NCBI GenBank assembly: GCA_017744915.1
Contig: JAGIAH010000003.1
Span: forward strand, 212,606-276,605
Length of the DNA stretch: 64,000 bases
Direction of reading: 5' to 3'
From: Agrobacterium tumefaciens
Lineage (GTDB): Bacteria > Pseudomonadota > Alphaproteobacteria > Rhizobiales > Rhizobiaceae
Shown one piece after another: positions 9,697 to 19,482 of this stretch (positions within the stretch are counted from its first letter, which is position 1; the number at the start of each line of letters is the position of its first letter). Under the pieces are notes generated by a model. It saw only the letters and a list, made by a program, of their open reading frames with translations, did not search any database and had not been told where the DNA came from. Position numbers and translations under genes: made by a program.

Positions 9697-10277
9697 TGAT
9701 CGTCATTGGTCTCACCGGCTCGATTGGAATGGGAAAAACGACGACGGCGAGGCTCTTCGCCGAAGAGGGTGTTCCAGTTCTCGATTCCGATGAGGTCGTG
9801 CACGGGCTTTATCGTGCGGAAGCCGTTCCCTTGATCGAGGCCGCCTTTCCGGGCACCACCATCGCCGGCATGGTCGACCGCCAGAAACTCGGCGATACAC
9901 TGCGGCAGAATCCGGCTAATTTTAGCAGGCTGGAAGAGATCGTTCATCCGCTGGTGCGCAAAAGACAGGAAGCCTTTCTGGCAGAGGCGCGGAAAGAAGA
10001 GCGGCAATTCGCTTTGCTCGACATACCCCTGTTGTTCGAAACCGGAGCGGAAGGCCGCGTCGATAAAGTCGTGGTGGTGAGTTGCGCGCCGGAAATCCAG
10101 CGTGAGCGGGTTTTATCCCGGCCCGGCATGACGGAAGAGAAATTCGACATGATCCTCGCCCGGCAGATGCCCGACGCGGAAAAGCGCTGGCGCGCCGATT
10201 TCATCATCGATTCCGGAAATGGTGTCGAAGCGGCGCGGGATCAGGTAAGAGAGATTTTGCAGAAACTGGGCGCTTGA
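9696..10277 (+). CDS. coaE: dephospho-CoA kinase
   Basis: CoaE phosphorylates the 3' hydroxyl of dephospho-CoA, the last step of coenzyme A synthesis. The 193-residue product has Walker A GLTGSIGMGKTTTA near residue 5, the substrate motif VLDSDEVVH, and LLDIPLLFETG as the LID-side motif. The ATG at 9696 shares one base with the aroE stop; a TTG one codon earlier is also in frame. The pantothenate kinase gene coaA is elsewhere in this window (47528-48496). Confidence 0.95.
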   Translation: MIVIGLTGSIGMGKTTTARLFAEEGVPVLDSDEVVHGLYRAEAVPLIEAAFPGTTIAGMVDRQKLGDTLRQNPANFSRLEEIVHPLVRKRQEAFLAEARKEERQFALLDIPLLFETGAEGRVDKVVVVSCAPEIQRERVLSRPGMTEEKFDMILARQMPDAEKRWRADFIIDSGNGVEAARDQVREILQKLGA

Positions 10278-10297
10278 GTCGCGCCGCGGAGAGATGA

Positions 10298-10996
10298 ATG
10301 CGTGAGATCATTTTCGATACGGAAACCACGGGCCTCGAATCGAAGCTGGATCGTGTGATCGAAATCGGCGGCATCGAGCTCATCAATCATTTTCCCACCG
10401 GCCGCACGCTGCATCTTTATATCAGCCCGGAGGATCGCAAGGTTCACCCGGATGCGCTTGCCGTTCATGGCATTACCGATGAGTTTCTGAAGGACAAGCC
10501 GAAATTCGGAGACGTTGTCGAACAGATCCGTGACTTCTTCGATGGTGCGCGCTGGGTGGCGCATAATGCGACCTTCGATATGGGCTTCATCAATGCGGAA
10601 TTCTCGCGCCTTGGCATCGAGCCGGTTTCTGCCGATCTGGTGACGGACACACTTTCGCTTGCCCGCCGCAAGCACCCCATGGGGCCGAATTCGCTGGATG
10701 CACTTTGCCGACGTTACGGCATCGACAATTCCCACCGCACCAAGCACGGGGCGCTTCTCGACTCCGAGCTTCTGGCCGAAGTCTATATCGAAATGATTGG
10801 TGGACGTCAGACGGCGCTCGGTTTCGGCTCCGCGGCGCGACAGGAAACCATCATCATTGAGGAAGACGTTCCGCTGGAGCCTCTGCAACGACCGAGAGCC
10901 TTGCCATCGAGGCTCGACGCGGAGACGGCTGCGGCCCATGGCAAACTCGTTCTCGGCATGGGCGACAAGGCGATCTGGAGCCGCTACCAGAACTGA
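10298..10996 (+). CDS. dnaQ: DNA polymerase III epsilon subunit (3'-5' proofreading exonuclease)
   Basis: DnaQ is the proofreading subunit of the replicative polymerase. The 232-residue sequence has exonuclease motif I IIFDTETTGLE, motif II HNATFDMGF, and motif III around HGALLDSELLAEVYIEM, so the DEDDh residues are present. The C-terminal tail with GMGDKAIWSRYQN would contact the alpha subunit. It follows coaE by 20 bases and ends before a strong bidirectional terminator. Proximity to the origin is typical in this order. Confidence 0.95.
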   Translation: MREIIFDTETTGLESKLDRVIEIGGIELINHFPTGRTLHLYISPEDRKVHPDALAVHGITDEFLKDKPKFGDVVEQIRDFFDGARWVAHNATFDMGFINAEFSRLGIEPVSADLVTDTLSLARRKHPMGPNSLDALCRRYGIDNSHRTKHGALLDSELLAEVYIEMIGGRQTALGFGSAARQETIIIEEDVPLEPLQRPRALPSRLDAETAAAHGKLVLGMGDKAIWSRYQN

Positions 10997-11035
10997 GGTT
11001 TACTCCGACACTGAAACCGCAAATCTGGCCAAAGA

Positions 11036-11062
11036 AAAACCCGGGCGAAGAACCCGGGTTTT
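11036..11062. terminator. bidirectional intrinsic terminator between dnaQ and secB
   Basis: Arms AAAACCCGGG (11036-11045) and CCCGGGTTTT (11053-11062) form a 10-base stem with a seven-base loop. T-runs on both strands fit the convergent genes either side. Confidence 0.9.
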
Positions 11063-11095
11063 GTTTTATCTGCCATGCAGAGCCTTGGGCGCCGC

Positions 11096-11578
11096 TTAGT
11101 TCGGTACGGCCTGAACCTGGGCCTTCGCCTGTTCTTCGGCGACGCGCTGCGCGAACATCTGCGCGAAATCGATCGGGTCGATCATCAGCGGCGGGAAGCC
11201 GCCATTGCGGGTGACGTCGGCAATGATTTGGCGGGCGAAGGGGAAGAGCAGGCGCGGGCACTCGATGAAGAGGACCGGCAGCATGTGTTCCTGCGGGAAA
11301 CCGGCGATGCGGAACACGCCGCCATAAACCAGCTCGGCTGCGAACAGAACCTTGTCGCCATCCTTGGCTTCCGCATTCAGCGTCAGAACAACGTCGAAAT
11401 CCGAACCGGAGATCGGGTTTGCGTTGACATTGACATTGATGTTGATCGACGGCGCATTCTCACGGGCCTGCAGCGAACGGGGAGCACCCGGATTTTCGAA
11501 GGACAGATCCTTGATGTACTGGGCAAGAATGTTGAGAGAAGGGCTAACTGCGCCCTGTGCGCCATTTTCAGCGGTCAT
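11096..11578 (-). CDS. secB: protein-export chaperone SecB
   Basis: SecB keeps preproteins unfolded and hands them to SecA. The 160-residue acidic protein has the family core [15 protein letters not shown], the beta-strand pattern [10 protein letters not shown] and the SecA-contact region [20 protein letters not shown]. It reads leftward from an ATG at 11578, convergent with dnaQ, and is 102 bases downstream of fxsA. Confidence 0.96.
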   Translation of the reverse strand: MTAENGAQGAVSPSLNILAQYIKDLSFENPGAPRSLQARENAPSININVNVNANPISGSDFDVVLTLNAEAKDGDKVLFAAELVYGGVFRIAGFPQEHMLPVLFIECPRLLFPFARQIIADVTRNGGFPPLMIDPIDFAQMFAQRVAEEQAKAQVQAVPN

Positions 11579-11680
11579 TACGGTTCCTCGCGGCGTGAAT
11601 TCGTGGAAGGCGGTCTATCATTTCGACCGGGGGCTTACAACCCTTCGTGATCGGTCATCGCCATCCATTCCGCCGGGCGG

Positions 11681-12211
11681 TCAGGGTTTGGGCAGGTCGC
11701 GATCATCGGGCTTCTGCGACCAGGGAGAATCTTTCGGCCCCTCGCGGTGAAACTCCTCTTCATCCAGATCCACCACCTTCGAATTGCCCGCAGGTCCCCG
11801 GTCATTTCGAAACCCGGAACCCGATTGGGGGCCGGACTGCCTGAATGAGCCAGAGACGACCACGCGCGGTCCGAAAGCCTTCCAGAAAAACCGGCGAATG
11901 GCCGGCGACAGAAGCAGGAGGCCGAGAATGTCGGTGATGAAGCCGGGAATAAAAAGCAGGATGCCTGCAACAACGCGCATGGCGCCGTTGACGAGTTCAT
12001 CCGCCGGCTGCGCACCAGTGCGGCCCGCATCCTGAAGATTTCTCACCATGCCGATGCCGCCGAGACGCAGTATGAGCAACCCCAGGAACGAGGTGAACAG
12101 GACAAGCGCCAACGTCAGCCACAGGCCTATCGCCTTGCCAACGATGATGAAGCCGGCAATTTCGAGAATGGGCATTATCAGGATGACGATGGGGAGAAAG
12201 GAAAAACGCAT
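11681..12211 (-). CDS. fxsA: FxsA family cytoplasmic membrane protein
   Basis: FxsA (suppressor of F exclusion of phage T7 in E. coli) is a small inner-membrane protein of unknown biochemical role. The 176-residue product has hydrophobic segments at about residues 4-22, 28-48 and 78-100 with the family pattern LEIAGFIIVGKAIGLWLTL and GILLFIPGFITDILGLLLL. A polar, acidic, unstructured C-terminal tail (from about 118) follows. It is divergent from the timA-like gene, with 140 bases between them. Confidence 0.87.
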   Translation of the reverse strand: MRFSFLPIVILIMPILEIAGFIIVGKAIGLWLTLALVLFTSFLGLLILRLGGIGMVRNLQDAGRTGAQPADELVNGAMRVVAGILLFIPGFITDILGLLLLSPAIRRFFWKAFGPRVVVSGSFRQSGPQSGSGFRNDRGPAGNSKVVDLDEEEFHREGPKDSPWSQKPDDRDLPKP

Positions 12212-12351
12212 CTTCTAGCCTTGCGTGTGCATCTCTGGCAGATTGCCGGTTCCCGGGACACCGATGATTGAATCTGCACATTTGAATGATGATAAGATGC
12301 AGACTATATGATGGTGTGGTTTTCGAATTTAAATGGCGGTTTTGGTAAAAG

Positions 12352-13050
12352 ATGGGCTTCAGCGACTTTATCACATTGTTTTTTCTCGTTGCAGCGGTGC
12401 TGATCTTCTTTCAGCTGCGCAGTGTCCTTGGCCGTCGCACGGGCAATGAAAAGCCGCCATTCGACCCCTATAGCCCCCGTGACGTGGCAAAGGGTCCTGT
12501 CGCGGATGATAACAAGGTCGTGACCTTGCCGAAGCGCAGCGAGGCGGAAGATGAGAACCGCTTTGCTGAGGCGGATGCGCTTGCGCCTGCCGATACACCG
12601 CTCAATGCATCGCTGCGCGACGTGATGACCAAGGATCCGTCCTTCCGGCCCAAGGAATTCCTGAACGGCGCCCGCATGGCCTACGAAATGATCGTCATGG
12701 GTTTTGCCGATGGCGACCGCAAGACGCTCAAAAACCTTCTGTCGAAGGAGGTCTTCGACGGTTTCGAGGCGGCGATTTCCGAACGGGAAAGCCGTGGTGA
12801 AGTGGTGAAATCCACCTTCGTTGGCATCGAGAAAGCCGACATCACCCAGGCGAGCGTTCGCGATTCCGAAGTGCAGGTTACGCTGAGGATCGTCAGCCAG
12901 CTGATTTCGGCAACCTATGACAAGGACGGCAAGCTGGTGGATGGCGATCCGGAGGCGGTTGCGGAGGTGGATGACATCTGGACCTTCTCGCGCGACATCC
13001 GCTCGCGTGATCCGAACTGGAAGCTGATCGCCACCGAATCCGAGCAATGA
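12352..13050 (+). CDS. Tim44/TimA family adaptor-like protein
   Basis: The 232-residue protein has one N-terminal membrane anchor (FITLFFLVAAVLIFFQL, residues 5-21), a charged low-complexity linker (about 30-80) and a C-terminal Tim44-like domain of the NTF2-like fold. The domain is recognisable from FLNGARMAYEMIVMGFADGDRKTLKNLLSKEVFDGF onward. Mitochondrial Tim44 tethers the import motor; bacterial members are poorly understood. It starts a run of four genes joined by four-base overlaps (timA-like, mltA, smr, xre), so they are probably co-transcribed. Confidence 0.87.
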   Translation: MGFSDFITLFFLVAAVLIFFQLRSVLGRRTGNEKPPFDPYSPRDVAKGPVADDNKVVTLPKRSEAEDENRFAEADALAPADTPLNASLRDVMTKDPSFRPKEFLNGARMAYEMIVMGFADGDRKTLKNLLSKEVFDGFEAAISERESRGEVVKSTFVGIEKADITQASVRDSEVQVTLRIVSQLISATYDKDGKLVDGDPEAVAEVDDIWTFSRDIRSRDPNWKLIATESEQ

Positions 13051-14159
13051 ATACGCCCTTTTCGATCGATGAAGTTTCTTTCCGCGATCTGCCTGGATGG
13101 AGGGAAGACGATCCCAGCAAGCTTTTTCCGGCGATGGGAACCATCCTCTCTCATCTTCGCAATGCGAAACCCTACCGGACCGGTGCGCTTGGAATAACGG
13201 CGGCGGAGCTGGTTTCACTTCTGGAACTCGTGGAAAAAAGCCAGGTAAACAGCCCGGAACAGGCACGCCAGTTTTTCGAAACCAATTGTGTGCCATTCAG
13301 GATTTCTCCGGCTCAGGGAAAAAGCGGTTTCGTGACCGCTTTTTACGAGCCCGAACTGGAAGTCTCCGCCACACCCGATGATGTCTGGCGTTACCCGATC
13401 TACCAACGGCCGCCGGAACTGGTGGATATCGACGACAATAATCGGCCAAATGGCTTTGATCCGTCCTATGCTTTCGGCAAGGCGGATGAAAACGGCATTT
13501 CCTATTTTCCCGATCGCCGCGCCATCGATGAGGGATATCTGGAGGGTAGGGGTCTTGAGATCGCCTGGGCGAGATCGAAGGTCGACCTGTTCTTCGTCCA
13601 TGTGCAGGGTGCGGCGCGTCTGGTGTTTCCGGATGGCGCGATAAAGCGCATCACCTATGCGGCCAAGGCCGGTCACGCCTTTTCGCCGATCGGGCGGCTG
13701 CTTCTCGATCGCGGCGAACTCGACCCTAAAACCATCTCGATGCAGACGATCCGCAATTGGCTCGCCGACCATCCCGATGAGGTGGATGGGGTGCTGTGGC
13801 ACAACCGCTCCTACATTTTTTTCCGGGAGGCGGATGTCGCCGGTCTCGATATGGGGCCGATCGCGGCCGCCAAGGTGCCGCTGGTTGCGGGCCGTGCGCT
13901 CGCGGTGGACAGGCTGATCCACACCTTCGGCCTGCCTTTCTTCATCCACGCGCCGACGCTGACCCATCTCGATGATGGAAAGCCCTTCGCTCGACTGATG
14001 CTGGCGCTTGATACGGGTTCGGCCATCGTCGGCCCGGCACGCGGCGATATTTTCACCGGTTCCGGTTTCGAAGCGGGAGAGTTTGCCGGCACGGTGCGCA
14101 ACGAGGCCGATTTTTATATATTGCTGCCGCGGGTCGCTGCGAAAAGGTATCGGCGATGA
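13047..14159 (+). CDS. mltA: membrane-bound lytic murein transglycosylase A
   Basis: MltA cleaves the MurNAc-GlcNAc bond of peptidoglycan with formation of a 1,6-anhydro end. The 370-residue sequence covers the MltA domain (GKSGFVTAFYEPELEVS, VDLFFVHVQGAARLVFPDG) and the C-terminal 3D domain with LALDTGSAIVGPARGDIFTG, which holds the catalytic aspartate. No clear signal peptide is visible at the chosen ATG, which overlaps the preceding stop by four bases; this is unusual for a periplasmic enzyme, and an unconventional export route or a missed start is possible. Confidence 0.93.
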   Translation: MNTPFSIDEVSFRDLPGWREDDPSKLFPAMGTILSHLRNAKPYRTGALGITAAELVSLLELVEKSQVNSPEQARQFFETNCVPFRISPAQGKSGFVTAFYEPELEVSATPDDVWRYPIYQRPPELVDIDDNNRPNGFDPSYAFGKADENGISYFPDRRAIDEGYLEGRGLEIAWARSKVDLFFVHVQGAARLVFPDGAIKRITYAAKAGHAFSPIGRLLLDRGELDPKTISMQTIRNWLADHPDEVDGVLWHNRSYIFFREADVAGLDMGPIAAAKVPLVAGRALAVDRLIHTFGLPFFIHAPTLTHLDDGKPFARLMLALDTGSAIVGPARGDIFTGSGFEAGEFAGTVRNEADFYILLPRVAAKRYRR

Positions 14160-14725
14160 AAGGCAGTCGCAAGCTCGGCAAGGAAGAGCGTGTTCTGTGG
14201 GGAAAGGTCGCAAAAACCACGCGGCCTATTTCCGGCAGGCTGGAAGACTTGCTGGCTTTCGATGACATAGAAGAGATGCCTGCCGCGCCCGTTGTCCCGC
14301 AAACAGGTAAAAGCGCCTTTCCGCGCATGCTTGTGGAAGCGGCGGAAGCGCTGGCCGTGACTCCGGATAAAAAGCCGAAAACCCATCAGCCGATGGAAAA
14401 ACCGGTCAAGCGCAAGCTCACCCGTGGCCGGCTGCCGCTGGAAGGGCGGATCGACCTGCACGGCATGTTCCAGAGCGAAGCCCATGCGGTACTGCTTGAT
14501 TTCCTGCTGCGGGCACATGAGCGAGGTCTTCGCCATGTGCTGGTCATCACCGGCAAGGGGCGCTCCATCGGCAGCGATGGTGCGTTAAAAAGGGCGGTGC
14601 CCATGTGGTTCTCAAAGCCGGAATATCGCCATCTGATCTCGTCCTATGAGGATGCGTCGGCCAATCACGGTGGCGATGGTGCGCTTTATGTGCGGCTTTC
14701 GCGGCGGCGTGGTGAAAAATCATGA
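14156..14725 (+). CDS. Smr-domain protein
   Basis: The 189-residue protein ends in a Smr (small MutS-related) domain, seen from residue 100: RIDLHGMFQSEAHAVLLDFL, then LVITGKGRSIGSDGALKRAVPMWF. The LHG and TGKG motifs of the nicking/RNA-cleaving Smr fold are intact. The first 90 residues are basic and proline-rich, without a recognisable domain. Stand-alone Smr proteins have been linked to cleavage of mRNA at stalled ribosomes and to DNA nicking; which applies here is unknown. It overlaps mltA and xre by four bases each. Confidence 0.9.
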   Translation: MKGSRKLGKEERVLWGKVAKTTRPISGRLEDLLAFDDIEEMPAAPVVPQTGKSAFPRMLVEAAEALAVTPDKKPKTHQPMEKPVKRKLTRGRLPLEGRIDLHGMFQSEAHAVLLDFLLRAHERGLRHVLVITGKGRSIGSDGALKRAVPMWFSKPEYRHLISSYEDASANHGGDGALYVRLSRRRGEKS

Positions 14726-15087
14726 CCCCCTTTGCGGAAGCCGTACGGCAGCTTCGCGAGCGCAAGGGCGTCACGCAGAAGGAAATGGCTGCAGCCATCG
14801 GCGTGTCGCCGGCCTATCTTTCGGCGCTGGAGCATGGCAAGCGCGGCAAACCGAGCTTCGATCTGCTGCAGCGCATTGCCGGTTATTTCAACATCATCTG
14901 GGACGAGGCGGAGGAATTGTTCTTTCTGGCCGGTTCGTCAGACCCGAGGGTGGTGATCGATACGGTGGGCCTCCCGCCGCAATATACGGCTTTCGCCAAC
15001 CGTCTTGCACGGGATATTCGCAAGCTGCCGCCGAGTGTGGTAGAGGAACTGTCAGCCGTGCTGCAAAAAAGCCGTTCTTGCGATTGA
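14722..15087 (+). CDS. XRE-family helix-turn-helix transcriptional regulator
   Basis: The 121-residue product has an N-terminal cro/C1-type helix-turn-helix (KGVTQKEMAAAIGVSPAYLSALEHGKRG, residues 15-42) and a C-terminal helical region without a known ligand-binding domain. It is the last gene of the timA-mltA-smr-xre run. Being coupled to a cell-wall hydrolase and an Smr nuclease it may regulate its own operon, but its targets cannot be read from the sequence. Confidence 0.9.
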   Translation: MTPFAEAVRQLRERKGVTQKEMAAAIGVSPAYLSALEHGKRGKPSFDLLQRIAGYFNIIWDEAEELFFLAGSSDPRVVIDTVGLPPQYTAFANRLARDIRKLPPSVVEELSAVLQKSRSCD

Positions 15088-15150
15088 AACCCCTCTATCC
15101 CCTGCTTTATTCAGCATCCTGAAGCATGCGGCCTTTGGGATTGGGTGTAG

Positions 15151-17679
<2,529 letters not shown>

Positions 17680-17701
17680 TCCTGTGGGGTGTTTCGCGTA
17701 A

Positions 17702-17717
17702 CGATTCACGTGAAACG
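17702..17717. other. parS: parS-like site 4, three mismatches at the edges
   Basis: CGATTCACGTGAAACG keeps the inner TTCACGTGAAAC core and differs from the consensus at positions 1, 3 and 16. It lies in the non-coding gap 22 bases after gyrB. It is weaker than sites 1-3 and may bind ParB less well. Confidence 0.6.
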
Positions 17718-17727
17718 AAAATTTAAC

Positions 17728-17762
17728 AAAAGGCCCGGCGGGCAATTCCCGCCGGGCCTTTT
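17728..17762. terminator. intrinsic terminator after gyrB
   Basis: Arms AAAAGGCCCGGCGGG (17728-17742) and CCCGCCGGGCCTTTT (17748-17762) form a perfect 15-base stem with a five-base loop, followed by more T residues. It lies between convergent gyrB and the nitroreductase gene and can act in both directions. Confidence 0.93.
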
Positions 17763-17783
17763 TGTTTTTGCGGATGATCGGAA

Positions 17784-18386
17784 TCAGTCGGCCTTGCCCG
17801 TGAAACGCCCTTCGAAAGCAACATCCGAAAGGGGCAGGCGCTTGCTTGGCACCTCCCGTTCCGCCAGATCATCAGGAAGAACGGACTTGTCGGTCAGCGT
17901 GCCGATGGCAACCCCGGCCTCCACCTTATAACCTTCCGGGATGTTCAGCTTTTCAACGATCTTGTCCTTCAATATGCCAGCCATGCCATGCGCGTGATAA
18001 CCAAGCAGGTGCGCCTGCATGGCAAGCGAAAACCAGGCCGCTCCGGCGTCGAAGGAATGGGTCGCCGAAGGTTTTTTCTCACCTTCGCGCGAGATGTTGT
18101 GGTCGCGGGAAACGACAAACAGCAGCACGGAGGCGTTTTTTGCCCAGCGCTGGTTTCCTTCCATGAGAAGTTCCACAAAAAGCGGCCAGTCTTCACTATC
18201 CCTGTGTGCATAGACAAACCGCCACGGCTGATAGTTGGAAGCGGAGGGCGCCCAGTGCGCCGCATCCAGAATGGTCATCAGATGCTGGGTCGGCATGGGG
18301 CTGCCATCAAAGGCACGCGGAGACCAGCGGTCGAGGAAGAGGGGGTCGACGGGATATTCGGATTGCCGGGAGTTGCTGTTCGTCAC
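17784..18386 (-). CDS. nitroreductase family protein
   Basis: Members are FMN-dependent NAD(P)H oxidoreductases acting on nitro compounds, quinones or flavins. The 200-residue product has the FMN-contact region RWSPRAFDGSPM, the stretch DAAHWAPSASNYQPWRFVYA, and the C-terminal LGYHAHGMAGILKDKI. The start is GTG at 18386 with AAAGGA upstream. The physiological substrate is not evident. It is divergent from the FAH-family gene; both could share control through the inverted repeat at 18459-18477. Confidence 0.88.
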   Translation of the reverse strand: MTNSNSRQSEYPVDPLFLDRWSPRAFDGSPMPTQHLMTILDAAHWAPSASNYQPWRFVYAHRDSEDWPLFVELLMEGNQRWAKNASVLLFVVSRDHNISREGEKKPSATHSFDAGAAWFSLAMQAHLLGYHAHGMAGILKDKIVEKLNIPEGYKVEAGVAIGTLTDKSVLPDDLAEREVPSKRLPLSDVAFEGRFTGKAD

Positions 18387-18458
18387 GGGCCGTGTCCTTT
18401 TGATTGCCGGGAAGGAAAAGGTATTTTTCGAAAGTTGGCGCAGTCAAGGGGTGACAAG

Positions 18459-18477
18459 TATGAATGCATCGTTCATA
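18459..18477. promoter_or_regulatory. inverted repeat overlapping a possible promoter of the FAH-family gene
   Basis: Arms TATGAA (18459-18464) and TTCATA (18472-18477) flank seven bases. Two ATGCAT hexamers (18464-18469, 18479-18484) overlap it. TTGGCG at 18435-18440 lies 18 bases before TATGAA, so the repeat covers a plausible -10 element, the position of a repressor operator. The regulator is unknown. Confidence 0.45.
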
Positions 18478-18514
18478 TATGCATCACCTTGTCTGACAAC
18501 CGGGAGAGAGTTCC

Positions 18515-19357
18515 ATGAAATTGATGCGTGTTGGCCAGCCCGGCCAGGAAAAACCAGCAATCCTCGACGCGGAAGGAAAAGTCCGCGATCTGTCCGCCCA
18601 TGTGAAAGATATCGGCGGCGACGCGATTTCTCCCGAGGGTCTCAAGAAGATCGCCGCGATCGATCTTTCCAGCCTGCCGGTCTTGAGCGAAGAGCGCATC
18701 GGCGCCTGCGTTGCCGGCACCGGAAAATTCATCTGCATCGGCCTCAACTTCTCCGACCACGCTGCCGAAACGGGTGCTACCGTACCGCCGGAACCGGTCA
18801 TTTTCATGAAGGCGACGTCTGCCATCGTCGGTCCGAACGATAACGTCACCATTCCGCGTGGTTCGGAAAAGACCGACTGGGAAGTCGAGCTTGGCGTCGT
18901 CATCGGCAAGACTGCCAAATATGTCTCCGAGGCGGATGCTCTTGATTATGTCGCCGGTTACTGCGTTTCGCATGATGTTTCCGAGCGCGCCTTCCAGACG
19001 GAGCGTGCCGGTCAGTGGACCAAGGGCAAGTCCTGCGACACTTTCGGTCCCATCGGCCCCTGGCTGGTGACGAAGGAAGAAATTGCCGATCCGCAGAACC
19101 TCGGCATGTGGCTGAAGGTCAATGGCCAGACCATGCAGGACGGTTCCAGCAAGACCATGGTTTACGGCGTCGCCCACGTTGTCTCCTACCTCAGCCAGTT
19201 CATGTCACTGCACCCCGGCGATGTCATTTCCACCGGCACCCCTCCCGGCGTCGGCATGGGTCAGAAGCCGCCGCGTTACCTGAAGGCTGGTGATGTCGTG
19301 GAACTCGGCATCGAGGGCCTCGGTTCCCAGAAGCAGACTTTCGTCGCCGACATCTGA
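18515..19357 (+). CDS. fumarylacetoacetate hydrolase family protein (2-hydroxyhepta-2,4-diene-1,7-dioate isomerase / ureidoglycolate lyase type)
   Basis: The FAH superfamily cleaves or isomerises beta-diketo and oxo acids with a divalent metal. The 280-residue protein has the core GKFICIGLNFSDHAAETG, the metal-ligand region PRGSEKTDWEVELGVVIG, and STGTPPGVGMGQKPPRYLK, which are the conserved blocks of the C-terminal FAH domain. GGGAGAGAG lies just before the ATG. The family is poorly specific by sequence, so ureidoglycolate lyase, acylpyruvase and 2-keto-4-pentenoate hydratase-like roles all remain possible. A hairpin terminator follows. Confidence 0.88.
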   Translation: MKLMRVGQPGQEKPAILDAEGKVRDLSAHVKDIGGDAISPEGLKKIAAIDLSSLPVLSEERIGACVAGTGKFICIGLNFSDHAAETGATVPPEPVIFMKATSAIVGPNDNVTIPRGSEKTDWEVELGVVIGKTAKYVSEADALDYVAGYCVSHDVSERAFQTERAGQWTKGKSCDTFGPIGPWLVTKEEIADPQNLGMWLKVNGQTMQDGSSKTMVYGVAHVVSYLSQFMSLHPGDVISTGTPPGVGMGQKPPRYLKAGDVVELGIEGLGSQKQTFVADI

Positions 19358-19384
19358 TCGCCGGCAGGTATTCAACGAAAAGTG

Positions 19385-19412
19385 AGGCGCCGGCGGGAGA
19401 CCGCTGGCGCCT
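19385..19412 (+). terminator. intrinsic terminator after the FAH-family gene
   Basis: AGGCGCCGGCGG (19385-19396) pairs with CCGCTGGCGCCT (19401-19412), with one G-T pair and a GAGA loop, followed by TAAATTTT. Confidence 0.75.
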
Positions 19413-19482
19413 TAAATTTTGTGCACCTGCGAAAAGCTGCTATGGTTGAAAAAAGAGCGTGATCGCGAGGGAGGCGTCATCA

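Noticed and set aside
13047..14159. MltA as a broken gene because no signal peptide is visible
   Set aside because: The MltA and 3D domains are complete and the start is coupled to the preceding gene; absence of a signal is noted but is not evidence of damage.
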